Notes: generated from the sequence alone by a model not told the origin. Counted from the stretch's first letter, positions 39,170-47,647 are shown. The stretch is 64,000 bases of DNA from a virus (IMGVR_UViG_3300025929_000012:46329-110328), one strand, 5' to 3'. Translations and numbers: made by a program.

Positions 39170-39259
39170 CTAGAGGTGGCCGGTGGCCCCGTAGGCGACT
39201 GCCATGATCACGGCAACGCCTACGGCCCAGGCGAGGATGAACAAGACGAGGTATTTCAC
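39170..39259 (-). CDS. Very small membrane protein (29 aa)
   Basis: GTG 39259 behind AAGGAG. One transmembrane helix (LVLFILAWAVGVAVIMAVAYG). It lies between the two wall-hydrolase genes, so a holin-like or regulatory role is possible but unproven. Confidence 0.55.
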   Translation of the reverse strand: MKYLVLFILAWAVGVAVIMAVAYGATGHL

Positions 39260-39275
39260 GGGGGGTTTCTCCTTT

Positions 39276-39785
39276 TCAGGCCCGCGGGCGGGCGTAGCCG
39301 ACGACTTTCCCAGGGCCAGTGCCGCTCAGCGCGGAATCGACCCCGAACGGGTAGGCGCCGATCGGAGTGCCGGGGGCGTACGCCTGGATCATCCGGTGAG
39401 CGCCGGTCACGAGGCCGACATGCCCCGGCGCCTTGCGGGTGCCGTCGGCCCCGGCGAAGAACACCAGGTCCCCGGGCTGCGGGCTGGTGACGTGCGGCAG
39501 TTCCGCCCACTGCTCCTGTGACGTGCGGGGGATGGTGACGCCCGCGCGGGCATACGCCTCCATGACCAGGCCAGAGCAGTCGAACGAGTCCGGGCCGGTG
39601 CCGCCCCACAGGTAAGGCTTGCCGAGCTGGGCCTCGGCGTAGGCGAGGACCCGCGCGGTGACCCGGTCCCCGGCAGGGGCGCCGTGCCGGGCGGCGCGCA
39701 GGTGCGCCGCCGTCGCGGGGGCGTGTGAGGCGACCGCGAGGACGCCGCCGGCGGCGACCACGCCCAGGAACGCGCGGCGCCTCAC
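39276..39785 (-). CDS. Secreted NlpC/P60 peptidoglycan endopeptidase (169 aa)
   Basis: Signal peptide with a twin-Arg-like start (MRRRAFLG). NlpC/P60 core: DSFDCSGLV with catalytic Cys70, and GHVGLV with His122. It cuts stem peptides in peptidoglycan. Overlaps the upstream gene by 4 bases. Such enzymes are typical of actinobacterial conjugation modules and also of phage lysis. Confidence 0.9.
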   Translation of the reverse strand: MRRRAFLGVVAAGGVLAVASHAPATAAHLRAARHGAPAGDRVTARVLAYAEAQLGKPYLWGGTGPDSFDCSGLVMEAYARAGVTIPRTSQEQWAELPHVTSPQPGDLVFFAGADGTRKAPGHVGLVTGAHRMIQAYAPGTPIGAYPFGVDSALSGTGPGKVVGYARPRA

Positions 39786-40204
39786 CAGCGCCGTCCCCTC
39801 GAAGGGCCGGCGACCGCGGCGTGCAGGTCACGGGCGGCGCGCAGGATGTCATCGGGGCTGGCGTCCTGGTGCTCGCACGTCATCCACAGCGCCGTCTTCC
39901 GCAGGTGGTAGTCAGCGTCGCCGCCGGCTTCGCTGAGCCATGCCCGCCACTCTTCGGCGACGCCGTACACGCGGGCGCGGCCGTGGAACAGCGCGTTGCC
40001 GCGAGCCTCCAGGCGCAGGTAGCGGGCGGCGAGCGCGATCGTTACGGCCTGCGCCGCGAACAGCCGGTCAGCGACTGGCAGTTCCGGGTCAAGGCCGGTG
40101 ACGCCCTTCCACCAGGGGTCGGCGTGCACGCAGGCCACGTGCGGCCCGGGGGGCGGCGGGATGGTCAACTGGTCCTCCGCTGTGTACGGGATAAGAGTGG
40201 TCAC
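39782..40204 (-). CDS. Hypothetical protein next to ftsK (140 aa)
   Basis: Starts and ends in 4-base overlaps. Mostly helical ([39 protein letters not shown]). Function unknown; the coupling to ftsK suggests a shared process. Confidence 0.55.
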   Translation of the reverse strand: MTTLIPYTAEDQLTIPPPPGPHVACVHADPWWKGVTGLDPELPVADRLFAAQAVTIALAARYLRLEARGNALFHGRARVYGVAEEWRAWLSEAGGDADYHLRKTALWMTCEHQDASPDDILRAARDLHAAVAGPSRGRRW

Positions 40205-42186
40205 TGGGCTGCCTCCTGGCCGCTGATGAGCGCCAGCACGGCGCCCAGGTCTTCGGGGGCCTTGAGCACGTCGCGGGCCTTGGATCCCTCACTCGGCCCG
40301 ACGATGCCCCGGCTTTCCAGCAGGTCCATCAGCCGCCCGGCCTTCGCGAAGCCGACGCGGAGCTTGCGCTGGAGCATTGACGTGGAGCCGAACTGGGTGG
40401 TGATGATCAGCTCGGCGGCCTGGGCGAGGAGGTCCCGCTCGTCGTCGTCCACGATGCCCGCAGATCCCCCGCCGGCGTCCCCGTCCGGGCCGCCGCCGGC
40501 GGGCGGGGCCACGGTGGCGTAGGCGACCGGGCCGCAAGCCTTCACCTGGGCGACGACCCGGGCGATCTCCTCCTCGGACACGAACGCGTTCTGCAGCCGC
40601 ACCGGGCGGGACGCGCCCATCGGCAGCCACAGGCAGTCACCCTGGCCGGTCAGCTTCTCCGCGCCCGGCTGGTCCAGGATCACCCTGGAGTCAGTCAGCG
40701 ACGATGTCGCGAACGCCAGCCGCGACGGTACGTTCGCCTTGATCAGCCCCGTGACGACGTCCACCGACGGCCGCTGGGTGGCGAGCACCAGGTGGATCCC
40801 GGCAGCGCGGGCGAGCTGGGTGATCCGCACGATGGATTCCTCGACGTCACGGGGGGCGACCATCATCAGGTCGGCGAGCTCGTCGACGATAGCCACCAGG
40901 TAGGGGTAGGGCTCATACACCCGCTGCGAGCCGGGCGGCGGGACCAGCTTCCCGGCCCGCACCGCCTTGTTGAAGTCGTCCACGTGCCGGTAGCCCGAGG
41001 CCGCGAGGTCGTCGTAGCGGCGGTCCATCTCCCCGACGACCCACTCCAGGGCCTCGGCCGCCTTCTTCGGGCTGGTGATGACCGGGGTGATCAGGTGCGG
41101 CACGCCTTCGTAGACCGAGAACTCGACCCGCTTCGGGTCGATGAGGATCATCCGCACCTCCTCCAGGGTGGTGCGGGTCAGCAGGCCCGTGATCAGCCCG
41201 TTGAGGCAAACAGATTTCCCGCTCCCGGTCGCGCCGGCGATGATCACGTGCGGCATCTTCGCGAGGTTCGCCAGGACGATGCGGCCTTCCACGTCCTTGC
41301 CCAGGCCGACGGTCATCGGGTGATGGTCGGCGACCGCCTGCGGGGAACGCAGGACGTCACCGAGCATCACCGTCTCCCGGTCCTCGTTCCTGCGGGGCAC
41401 GTGGACGCCGACGGCCTTCTCGCCGGGCACGGGGGCCTGGACCATGACATCGCCCGGAGTCTTCGCCTCGTAGGCGAAGTTCTTTGCCAGCGCGGCGATC
41501 TTCTCCACCTTCACCGCGCCAGTGAGGGTCAGGTCATAGCGGATGACCTGCGGGCCGCTGACCCTGCCGGTGACGGCGGCGGGAATTTCGAACTGGGCAA
41601 GGACGGACTGCAGCGCCTTCGCGGCCGGGTCGTCCTCCAGGCTGGGATGGGGGCCGACCTGGGGTTCTGGGAGGCTGGCGAGAACAGCCGGGCCTGGCGG
41701 CGCGTACGCGGTGCCTGCCGCCGCGGGCACCGTAACGTCATCAGGGCCGGCGGGCTCGCTGGCGATGACCTGCCCGGCGAGTACCCCGGCGGCAGGCCGG
41801 GCGGCCTCGGTGACAGCAGCGGGCGGCTGGCCGGGCACGGGGTGGAAGGCCCGCCAGGAGCAGGACGCGGCGGTGAAGCCGCCGCCCGCGACCCAGGCGG
41901 CCTGCATGACCCCGCCGGCGCCGACCGGGGTGATGAGCACCGCGACAGTCAGCCACGCCGCTGCCGCCACCGCCACCATGATCACGGCCCGGCCGTCCGC
42001 GCGGGATGCCCTGGTGGCGATCATGAAGATGGTGACGGCAGCGACGGCGACGGCGGCGGCAGTGAGGCGCCCGGCGGGATGGCGGGCGGCCAGGTGGGCG
42101 ATGATCGCGTAGGCGTCCCCGGCGGCGAGCAGCAGCCACGGGGCCGCTGCTCGCCTGCCCGGCATCCCGGCTGCTGGGATGGTCAC
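40201..42186 (-). CDS. ftsK: FtsK/SpoIIIE-family DNA translocase (661 aa)
   Basis: GTG 42186. Three N-terminal transmembrane helices (about residues 17-88), then a motor with Walker A GATGSGKS (318-325), [10 protein letters not shown] and Walker [14 protein letters not shown] (about 430-442). The C-terminus (about 595-655) is a gamma winged-helix ([31 protein letters not shown] in parts), which reads DNA polarity motifs. It pumps double-stranded DNA at the membrane. In actinobacterial plasmids related TraB proteins move plasmid DNA between hyphae. Arrays of GGGTAAC lie 1.2-2.3 kb upstream. Confidence 0.9.
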   Translation of the reverse strand: MTIPAAGMPGRRAAAPWLLLAAGDAYAIIAHLAARHPAGRLTAAAVAVAAVTIFMIATRASRADGRAVIMVAVAAAAWLTVAVLITPVGAGGVMQAAWVAGGGFTAASCSWRAFHPVPGQPPAAVTEAARPAAGVLAGQVIASEPAGPDDVTVPAAAGTAYAPPGPAVLASLPEPQVGPHPSLEDDPAAKALQSVLAQFEIPAAVTGRVSGPQVIRYDLTLTGAVKVEKIAALAKNFAYEAKTPGDVMVQAPVPGEKAVGVHVPRRNEDRETVMLGDVLRSPQAVADHHPMTVGLGKDVEGRIVLANLAKMPHVIIAGATGSGKSVCLNGLITGLLTRTTLEEVRMILIDPKRVEFSVYEGVPHLITPVITSPKKAAEALEWVVGEMDRRYDDLAASGYRHVDDFNKAVRAGKLVPPPGSQRVYEPYPYLVAIVDELADLMMVAPRDVEESIVRITQLARAAGIHLVLATQRPSVDVVTGLIKANVPSRLAFATSSLTDSRVILDQPGAEKLTGQGDCLWLPMGASRPVRLQNAFVSEEEIARVVAQVKACGPVAYATVAPPAGGGPDGDAGGGSAGIVDDDERDLLAQAAELIITTQFGSTSMLQRKLRVGFAKAGRLMDLLESRGIVGPSEGSKARDVLKAPEDLGAVLALISGQEAAQ

Positions 42187-42878
42187 GAGGCCTCCTTCGC
42201 CGGGCGCGGAGGGGCTGGCAGCCGGCCGGGACCGGGCTGGCCGCCGGCGGCCTGGGTGCCCGGGTGGGCGCGGCGCGGCGCGGCGGCCTTGCCGGCCTTG
42301 CGGTAGCCGCGGACGAACACGAGCGCGAGCACGACCAGGAAGGCCACGGCGATGATGACCACCGGGTGCCCCCCCGCCGAATGAGCGGCGGCGGCCGGGT
42401 GACGGTGACCGCCGGCGGGTGCCGTGAAGGCGGTGCCGCTGATGACGCCGGCGGCGGCGTGCCGGGCGCTGGCCAGCCCCTGACCGGTGCTGCGGGTGAT
42501 CTGGTGCCACCCGCCGATCACCAGGGCCAGCGCGGCGGCGAAGGTGACGGACACCGCGATCGTCCCGTGGTGATGATGGGCTTTACCCCGGAAGGCGCCC
42601 AGGAACGCGAAGACCCCGGTGACCGCCAGCACCGCCAGCAGGACCACCAGCCCGGCCCCGGCCCCGGTGACCTGCCACAGCACCGCGAGGCTCGGCGCGA
42701 ACGCGATCATGCCGCAGAACACGGCGACCGCGAAGATGACCGCGGCGGCCCGCTCGCACGCAGCCGTCCTCTTGCCCTTCGCCTCCGCCCCGCCGCCTTT
42801 CACGTGGTTCCGCATCGTGAAGACGAGGACCCCGGCCACGGTGGCGAGCACCGCGACGGCGGCCATTGGCCCGTTCAT
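42183..42878 (-). CDS. Polytopic membrane protein (231 aa)
   Basis: About five hydrophobic segments (residues 5-20, 43-60, 68-92, 106-124, 175-192), His-rich loops, and a Pro-rich C-terminal tail. Coupled to ftsK by GTGA. Probably part of the same membrane complex, as spread (Spd) proteins are on Streptomyces plasmids; inferred from context. Confidence 0.65.
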   Translation of the reverse strand: MNGPMAAVAVLATVAGVLVFTMRNHVKGGGAEAKGKRTAACERAAAVIFAVAVFCGMIAFAPSLAVLWQVTGAGAGLVVLLAVLAVTGVFAFLGAFRGKAHHHHGTIAVSVTFAAALALVIGGWHQITRSTGQGLASARHAAAGVISGTAFTAPAGGHRHPAAAAHSAGGHPVVIIAVAFLVVLALVFVRGYRKAGKAAAPRRAHPGTQAAGGQPGPGRLPAPPRPAKEAS

Positions 42879-42906
42879 GCTTTCCCCTTTCCTTTTCTCT
42901 TTGGCC

Positions 42907-43539
42907 TCATCCGAAGATGAGGATGATGAGGGCTAGCACCCCGGTAATGGCGAGCACCGTGAAAATGCGCGCGAACCGGTCACCGGCCCAGTCAATCCGG
43001 GTGCCCGCGAACACCAGCGCCTCGCCGGCGATGATGAGCGCTTTCCCGGTGAGCTTCGCCGGGGCGGTAACGGCCAGGTGGCCGGCGACGAATGCCCGCC
43101 CGGCCCACGGGGCGCCGATCTCCTCCAGGACCGGGTGGGCGGTGACGTGCCGCCAGTGCTGGCGCATCGTCTCCGTGCTGGGGCTGGCGAGCTCGGCGAG
43201 GAGGCCGCCGGGGCCGCCGCCGACCGCCTCGCTGCCGGCCAGGGTCCCCAGGTGCGCCCGCAGGCGGAGGCCGGGCGCGGAGCGGGCCTCCCGGGCGGCG
43301 GGCCCGCCGGGCCCTGTTACCCACTCGCTGGTACCGAGCCAGTCAAGCGACCGCGGGTCGTTTCCCCCGCCGGGGTGATCGCCGTTACCCGGCGGGGTAA
43401 CGCCGGAGGTGACAGCGGGGGTAACGGGCGGGGTAACGCCGGGGGAAACATCCGGGGTAACAGTGCCGGGGGAAACGGCGTAGTCCGGGTCGGCCCAGTA
43501 GTCAACTGTGCCGCCGGTGTCATAGGGCATGGCGGTCAT
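42907..43539 (-). CDS. Membrane-anchored protein with VTP repeats (210 aa)
   Basis: ATG 43539. Residues 20-55 repeat VTPP/VTPA/VTSG with a 4-residue (12-base) period; this is where array A of the GGGTAAC motif lies, read here as GTT-ACC. The middle is helical and the C-terminus has a transmembrane segment (IFTVLAITGVLALIILIFG). Located between ftsK-linked membrane genes. Confidence 0.6.
   Translation of the reverse strand: MTAMPYDTGGTVDYWADPDYAVSPGTVTPDVSPGVTPPVTPAVTSGVTPPGNGDHPGGGNDPRSLDWLGTSEWVTGPGGPAAREARSAPGLRLRAHLGTLAGSEAVGGGPGGLLAELASPSTETMRQHWRHVTAHPVLEEIGAPWAGRAFVAGHLAVTAPAKLTGKALIIAGEALVFAGTRIDWAGDRFARIFTVLAITGVLALIILIFG
43395..43476 (+). repeat. Array A: GGGTAAC motifs at 12-bp period
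   Basis: Plus strand copies start at 43395, 43407 (variant AGGTGAC), 43419, 43431, 43443 (variant GGGAAAC), 43455, and a variant at 43470. An opposite copy at 43384-43390 forms with 43395-43401 a palindrome around GGCG. Coding frame here gives V-T pairs, different from array B. Confidence 0.8.
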
Positions 43540-44039
43540 CGGGGGTCCTCCTGTCCGGGTCGCCGGGCCAGCGCCCGGAACGTCGCGGTGACCGGGGCGA
43601 GCGGCGCCCACCCGGCCGGGTTGAGCTTCCGGGGCTCCCGGAACCACGGGTCGGGCTGCTCGCCGCGCTCGACCGCGGCGGCCAGCGCGTCGATCACGTG
43701 GACCGTCGCCCAGCACCAGGCGGCGGCGTAGTGCCAGTTACGGCGGCTGGCAGGACGAAACACGCTGGTCAGGTACTCCACGGCGCGGGCCAGGGCCATG
43801 AACGGGTCAGTCTCCGCGTTGACCCTCGCGACGCCGGGAGCCCCCCGCCGGCCCCTTCCCTGCAATACCACTGCCGGGGAAGGGGTATAATCACGCGCCG
43901 GCGACGCATGCCTGCCCGTCGGGCGAGGCCACGGCCCCCCTTCGAGGGCACCCGGGCCCACGGGGGAGGGGCGTTCGGGGCGGCCCCGCGGGCCCGGCCC
44001 GGTAACGTTCTGGTCACGGATCTCTCGCATGCCGGTCAC
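43536..44039 (-). CDS. Hypothetical protein, N-terminal part uncertain (167 aa)
   Basis: ATG 44039 overlaps the upstream stop as ATGA. The first 65 residues are Pro/Gly/Arg-rich low complexity and cover a stretch with a plus-strand TATAAT (43886-43891). The last 90 residues look coding (ALARAVEYLTSVF...NWHYAAAWCWATVHVIDALAAAVE). A shorter start is possible. It lies between arrays A and B. Confidence 0.45.
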   Translation of the reverse strand: MTGMREIRDQNVTGPGPRGRPERPSPVGPGALEGGPWPRPTGRHASPARDYTPSPAVVLQGRGRRGAPGVARVNAETDPFMALARAVEYLTSVFRPASRRNWHYAAAWCWATVHVIDALAAAVERGEQPDPWFREPRKLNPAGWAPLAPVTATFRALARRPGQEDPR

Positions 44040-44935
44040 TCCCCGGCCGCTGACTGCCCGGCAGCGCGGGCTTCCTTGACTCGCTTCACCAGCGGCGCGA
44101 CGCGCTTCGGGGTGCCGCCGTACTCGTCCATGAAGGCGCGGACGGTGAGGTCCAGGCCGGCCCGCTCGCGCTCATCGGCGAGCTTCATCGCCAGGGCCCA
44201 CATCTCGTCGTCGGCCATGGGGGGCTTGCGCATCAGGTCCGTGACGGTCGCCAGCGGGCCCGTCTCGTCCTCCGGCGGCTCGATGGCGAGGGGGGTGGCA
44301 AGGGGGAGCGCGGCCTGTCCGGCGTTACCCTCCGGGAGGCCCTGCGCGTTACCCGCGAGGCCCCCGGACGCGTTACCCCAGCCGTTACCCTCCCTGTTAC
44401 CCCCGGCGTTACCCTGGCTGTTACCCCGGCTGTTACCCGGCCTGGAGAACCGGGCCGCGAGCGCCTCACGCTCCGCCTCAAGCCGCCGCGCCTCCTGCCG
44501 GGCCTCCCACCGGGCGAGGTCCGCAGACTGGGATGCCGAGTACATGAGGACCCCGACTGCCGTGAGGGCCGCCAGGTCCAGGCCGTAGGACGCGACGCCC
44601 GCCGGCACGGTGCCCATCCCCGGCGTGAGGACCTTGATGCCGGACGACGCGGACGCGAACATCAGGGCCGCGGCGATCCCGCCCACCCATATCTTCAGGG
44701 TCCAGTGGAAATTCACGTGCGCGGCCACGTGGGACAGGATCGCCACCAGCAGCGGCACCGCGAGGCCGACTGTCCAGCCGATTAGCGCGGGCATGTGCCC
44801 GAGCTTCACGTGCTGGTAAATGTTCAGCTCAACCGAAATGGTCAGCGCGATGACCGTGCCCGCCTCGCACGCGTACGCCACGTCCTTGCGGAGCGTCTTC
44901 GGACGCGGGTCGTGTAGCGCCTTAATGTCACTCAA
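44036..44935 (-). CDS. Four-helix membrane protein with HTH-like tail, DUF2637/Spd-like (299 aa)
   Basis: Four transmembrane helices in residues 20-145 (VIALTISVEL, IGWTVGLAVPLLVAI, IAAALMFASASS, LAALTAVGVLMYSAS). A coiled coil follows (WEARQEARRLEAEREALAARF), then a Gly-Asn repeat GNSRGNSQGNAGGNREGNGW (array B), and a C-terminal HTH-like part (LTVRAFMDEYGGTPKRVAPLVKRV). The layout recalls SpdA/DUF2637 proteins of actinobacterial conjugative elements; family is not certain. Confidence 0.6.
   Translation of the reverse strand: MSDIKALHDPRPKTLRKDVAYACEAGTVIALTISVELNIYQHVKLGHMPALIGWTVGLAVPLLVAILSHVAAHVNFHWTLKIWVGGIAAALMFASASSGIKVLTPGMGTVPAGVASYGLDLAALTAVGVLMYSASQSADLARWEARQEARRLEAEREALAARFSRPGNSRGNSQGNAGGNREGNGWGNASGGLAGNAQGLPEGNAGQAALPLATPLAIEPPEDETGPLATVTDLMRKPPMADDEMWALAMKLADERERAGLDLTVRAFMDEYGGTPKRVAPLVKRVKEARAAGQSAAGE
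44324..44438 (-). repeat. Array B: eight GGGTAAC motifs at 12-bp period
   Basis: Plus-strand GTTACCC starts at 44324, 44348, 44372, 44384, 44396, 44408, 44420 and 44432; all steps are 12 or 24 bases and all have one orientation (GGGTAAC on the minus strand). The coding frame gives Gly-Asn pairs. The orientation faces array A across about 0.85 kb. Confidence 0.85.
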
Positions 44936-45001
44936 GGCCGTTTCCTTTTCTTCCGGGGGGCCTAGGGGGAAATCGGGGATTAGTCAATCTCAATCGCGGG
45001 C

Positions 45002-45060
45002 ATGGTGCGGGGCCTTTCCCGCAGGCGCGGCAGGCGGCCTTCCCTCGCGGCCTGCCGCGC
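45002..45060 (-). promoter_or_regulatory. Leader hairpin and 7-codon ORF before the membrane gene at 44036
   Basis: A perfect 11-bp hairpin (45025-45035 with 45050-45060) lies on the minus-strand transcript, followed by GGGAAAGG and a mini-ORF MPAIEID that starts at ATG 45002 and ends at TAA 44979-44981. The arrangement could attenuate downstream expression. The rest of 44936-45087 shows no gene. Confidence 0.4.
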
Positions 45061-45087
45061 CCTGACGGGGAGGTGTCCCAAGGGGAC

Positions 45088-45246
45088 TCAGGCCACCGCC
45101 TCGCGGCGGCGGTGGCGGACGGCCACGGTGATGAACAAGGCGGACATCACCACGAGGGCGACGAACCCGGCGGCGGCGCTATGCATCAGGTCGCCGATGA
45201 AAGCGGCTCCAACGCCGGTGATGACCGCGCTGACGAGGATGCGCAT
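45088..45246 (-). CDS. Small membrane protein (52 aa)
   Basis: ATG 45246 behind AGGAGC. Two hydrophobic segments (VSAVITGVGAAFIGDLM, GFVALVVMSALFITVAV) and an Arg-rich end. One of several tiny membrane proteins in this operon. Confidence 0.6.
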   Translation of the reverse strand: MRILVSAVITGVGAAFIGDLMHSAAAGFVALVVMSALFITVAVRHRRREAVA

Positions 45247-45314
45247 GATAGGTGCTCCTTCCGAGAGCTGACTTGTGCTGTTTCCTTGCGTGACTGCCTG
45301 GCCGGGCGGCCAGG

Positions 45315-45548
45315 TCAGGACTTGTGGCCCCGGGTCCGCCTCGCCCAGCCAGTGAGGGTGAGGATGACGGCCAGGATGATCACCACGGCGGCGATAGAGC
45401 CGGCGTGGGTCGCGGACCCGGCGGGATCCGGGTGGCTGGTGAACGCGGAGATGAACGCGTGGATCGCGGCCGGGGACTCGCGGACGGCGGAGAGCACGTC
45501 ACCCGCGTAGTGGGTGAGGTGGGCTTGCCAGGGAGCCGGGCGGGCCAT
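45315..45548 (-). CDS. Small membrane protein (77 aa)
   Basis: ATG 45548 overlaps the upstream stop. A polar N-terminal half is followed by one transmembrane helix (IAAVVIILAVILTLTGWA) and a basic end (RRTRGHKS). Function unknown. Confidence 0.6.
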   Translation of the reverse strand: MARPAPWQAHLTHYAGDVLSAVRESPAAIHAFISAFTSHPDPAGSATHAGSIAAVVIILAVILTLTGWARRTRGHKS

Positions 45549-45679
45549 CAGTGACGCCTCAGCCGTATGAACGCGACCACGAGCAAGATGAGCAGGGCGA
45601 GTAGCAGCCACCAGGCCGAAGGACCGGCATGATGGCGGGCGGCGACCGCGAGGGCGACGCCGGCGAAGGACTTGATCAC
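45548..45679 (-). CDS. Small membrane protein (43 aa)
   Basis: GTG 45679 is preceded by GGAAGGAAG; a longer start at 45730 is possible but would add Pro-rich sequence. One transmembrane helix (WWLLLALLILLVVAFI). Function unknown. Confidence 0.55.
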   Translation of the reverse strand: MIKSFAGVALAVAARHHAGPSAWWLLLALLILLVVAFIRLRRH

Positions 45680-45726
45680 CAGGGGGCTTCCTTCCGGGGG
45701 GTCAGGCGGCGCGGGGACGGCGGCGT

Positions 45727-46077
45727 TCACGCTGCACGCTCCCGGGTGCGGGGACGGGCCTCGGGGGCGGTTGCAGTGCGGGCACGGTCTAGCCTGATCC
45801 GCTCGCGTTCCGGCGCGGACTTGCCGCCGTACACGCCGTGCGGGTCACCGATCCCGTACTCAAGGCAGGGAGCCTTCACCGGGCAGGTGGCGCACACCCT
45901 CTTCGCGTACGCGACGGAGCCGCCCTTTTCCGGGTAGAAGAGGTCTGGGTCGACGGTCGCGCACAGCGCCGCCTCGGTCCAGTGGGGAGGACGGGGAAGC
46001 ACTGGCGGATCATCGGGAGGCGGGAGGGCGGGCGCCTTGGCGGGCCAGTGCCTCGCGGTCCTGGTGCGGGTGCTCAC
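45727..46077 (-). CDS. WhiB-family iron-sulfur transcription factor (116 aa)
   Basis: Four Cys at residues 39, 62, 65 and 71 (C-x22-C-x2-C-x5-C) bind a [4Fe-4S] cluster. GVYGG (81-85) replaces the usual GVWGG turn, and a basic C-terminus (RERIRLDRARTA) fits DNA contact with sigma-A region 4. GTG 46077 start. Phage WhiB proteins can interfere with host WhiB regulators, as TM4 WhiB does with WhiB2. Its targets here are unknown. Confidence 0.9.
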   Translation of the reverse strand: MSTRTRTARHWPAKAPALPPPDDPPVLPRPPHWTEAALCATVDPDLFYPEKGGSVAYAKRVCATCPVKAPCLEYGIGDPHGVYGGKSAPERERIRLDRARTATAPEARPRTRERAA

Positions 46078-46337
46078 GACGCCTCCTTCTCGCTGCCGGG
46101 CCGGGTGTTGACGGTCAGCACGGCGATCGCGAGGGTCACGTATGTGGCGGCGAGCGTCAGCCACAGCGCGTGGCGCCCGTGGCCCGCGAGGATGAGCGCG
46201 AGTTCCACGACGGCAGCCGGGATGCCCCACAGGGCGACCCGGAGGGCCTGCGCCGTGACACGGCGGGACCGCACTGGGCCACCGGAGACCGTGATCATGT
46301 ACACGGGCTCAGGGAACGGGATCACGGGGAGCCTCAT
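46074..46337 (-). CDS. Small two-helix membrane protein (87 aa)
   Basis: ATG 46337. Transmembrane helices at about residues 36-52 (ALWGIPAAVVELALIL) and 60-76 (WLTLAATYVTLAIAVL). Overlaps both neighbours by 4 bases. Function unknown. Confidence 0.6.
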   Translation of the reverse strand: MRLPVIPFPEPVYMITVSGGPVRSRRVTAQALRVALWGIPAAVVELALILAGHGRHALWLTLAATYVTLAIAVLTVNTRPGSEKEAS

Positions 46338-46633
46338 GATTCCGCCTCCGTCCGGTCGCTTGCGCACTCCGGGCACCGGCCGCGGCCAGTGGCATCCCAG
46401 GTGACCGGGTCATAGCAGCGGGTGCACCCGAGCCACCAGCCGCCATCGACAGCCGGGATTGCGAGGCCGAGCACCTGCCCGCAGGGATGAGGGCCTTCGC
46501 TGTCGATGACCAGGAGGCACCCGTCACTGGCGGGGGTCAGGTACAGGCTGGGCCTGCGGGGGATCCGCAGGGCGGACAGCACGCCGGCTTCCATCTCCGG
46601 GGAAACCCGCGCGGGGGACAGGACGGCGGTCAT
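46334..46633 (-). CDS. Zinc-ribbon protein (99 aa)
   Basis: ATG 46633. N-terminal helix, then CLLVIDSEGPHPCG and the pair CTRC...CPEC near the end. Coupled to neighbours. Function unknown. Confidence 0.55.
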   Translation of the reverse strand: MTAVLSPARVSPEMEAGVLSALRIPRRPSLYLTPASDGCLLVIDSEGPHPCGQVLGLAIPAVDGGWWLGCTRCYDPVTWDATGRGRCPECASDRTEAES

Positions 46634-46944
46634 GACGACTCCTCCCCTGCCGGGATGACCCGCTCCAGGCACACGTAGGAGTCCCCGGCATGCCAGAAGA
46701 TCAGGTAGTCGCCGAACCGGTCCCAGTAGCCTTGCCCGGCCATCGGGGTGGCGGGCCTGTCCTCAACCGGGCCTGTCCCCCTGTCGCGCTCGCCGGCGAG
46801 GAACCTCGCCACCTCAGTGACGCCCAGCTGGCCGTACTCGCTGATGTGCCGCAGGTACCAGCGTGCGTAGTCGTGCTCCAGGTGCGCGACATGCTGGTAG
46901 CGGTCACCCGGCACCGGGGACCATCCGCTCTTGTGCCCGGTCAC
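46630..46944 (-). CDS. Hypothetical protein (104 aa)
   Basis: GTG 46944 overlaps the upstream stop. Aromatic-rich (HVAHLEHDYARWYLRHISEYG, GYWDRFGDYLIFWHAGD). No family recognised. Confidence 0.55.
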   Translation of the reverse strand: MTGHKSGWSPVPGDRYQHVAHLEHDYARWYLRHISEYGQLGVTEVARFLAGERDRGTGPVEDRPATPMAGQGYWDRFGDYLIFWHAGDSYVCLERVIPAGEESS

Positions 46945-47384
46945 GCGGTCACCTGCTCTCGTGCCTGGTCCCACGCAGCGGCCAGGACGACCCGGAGCGG
47001 CGGTGAGCAAGGCAGCCCGCCCGCGTGCCCGCAGGCGTCAAGGAGGAGGTCCCCGGCAGTGCCCGGGTCGCCGTCAGCGGCAGTGAGGAGGGCGAGCGAC
47101 GCCGCGTTCAGCGCATGCCACAGGCCCGCCCGCCACGGCGCATCGGCGTTCGACGGCCTGGAGGCGGCGAGGACCAGGCCGAGGGCGTGGACGACCTCAG
47201 GCGCGGCGGTGACCCCGGAGGCGGCGTCACGGGCTGCCCCCCATGCGGCCCGCGCCCGGTGAGGCCTGCCCGAGCCTGCCTCGTCGACCGCGACAGCGCA
47301 CAGGTCAAGGGCGTCGTACAAGGCGAACAGCGCCTCCGGCGGCGGGCCCTCATGGCCGCACCCCGGGGCGCAGGGCGCGGTCAT
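46941..47384 (-). CDS. Helical hypothetical protein (147 aa)
   Basis: ATG 47384, overlapping the preceding stop. N-terminal CAPGCGH, then TPR-like helices (EALFALYDALDLCAVAVDEAG, LWHALNAASLALLTAADG). The same frame is open upstream to 48371, but coding signals there change (see 47745-48371). Confidence 0.55.
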   Translation of the reverse strand: MTAPCAPGCGHEGPPPEALFALYDALDLCAVAVDEAGSGRPHRARAAWGAARDAASGVTAAPEVVHALGLVLAASRPSNADAPWRAGLWHALNAASLALLTAADGDPGTAGDLLLDACGHAGGLPCSPPLRVVLAAAWDQAREQVTA

Positions 47385-47578
47385 GACACGGCCTGCAGGT
47401 GCCGCCGCTTCCCCGCAGGGCGCGGGAAAATGCGGGCCTCGGTGTCGGCGCACCCCTGCTCGTAGGCGGCTGCGGCGATCTGCCCGTGCAGTTCCCCGGC
47501 GCGCAAGGCCCGCAGGAACTCCCGCTGCTGCTCGGTCAGTTCCGGGGCCGGGGCGTCGCCGGGTGATAGTGTGTCCAT
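47381..47578 (-). CDS. Small helical protein (65 aa)
   Basis: LTEQQREFLRALRAGELHGQIAAAAYEQG and a basic end. The EQG...D-x-E pattern recurs in the protein at 57807-58124 (AADAYEQGLRDGE), suggesting related proteins. Coupled to the next gene. Confidence 0.55.
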   Translation of the reverse strand: MDTLSPGDAPAPELTEQQREFLRALRAGELHGQIAAAAYEQGCADTEARIFPRPAGKRRHLQAVS

Positions 47579-47613
47579 CAGTCGTGAACCTTTCAGTGGG
47601 GGAATGACTTACG

Positions 47614-47647
47614 GCGGGTCCCGGCGTGGCAGCGTCACGGGGCCCGC
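47614..47647. other. Strong hairpin between small genes
   Basis: A 12-15 bp imperfect GC stem (47614-47628 with 47636-47647) lies in the gap 47579-47664. It may end transcripts or protect the 3' end of the small gene upstream. Confidence 0.4.

Noticed and set aside
40792-42306. Plus-strand open frame of 504 codons opposite ftsK.
   Set aside because: It mirrors the ftsK codons; the translated sequence is Gly/Arg/His-rich and the FtsK motifs on the minus strand are certain.
43886-43891. Plus-strand TATAAT as a promoter for a plus gene at 43909.
   Set aside because: No fitting -35 at 16-18 bases, and the frame that follows is antisense to the minus-strand membrane gene. It may still be part of the locus between the GGGTAAC arrays.
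43395-44438. CRISPR array.
   Set aside because: Repeats are only 7 bases at a 12-bp period within coding frames; there are no spacer-size gaps and no cas genes.
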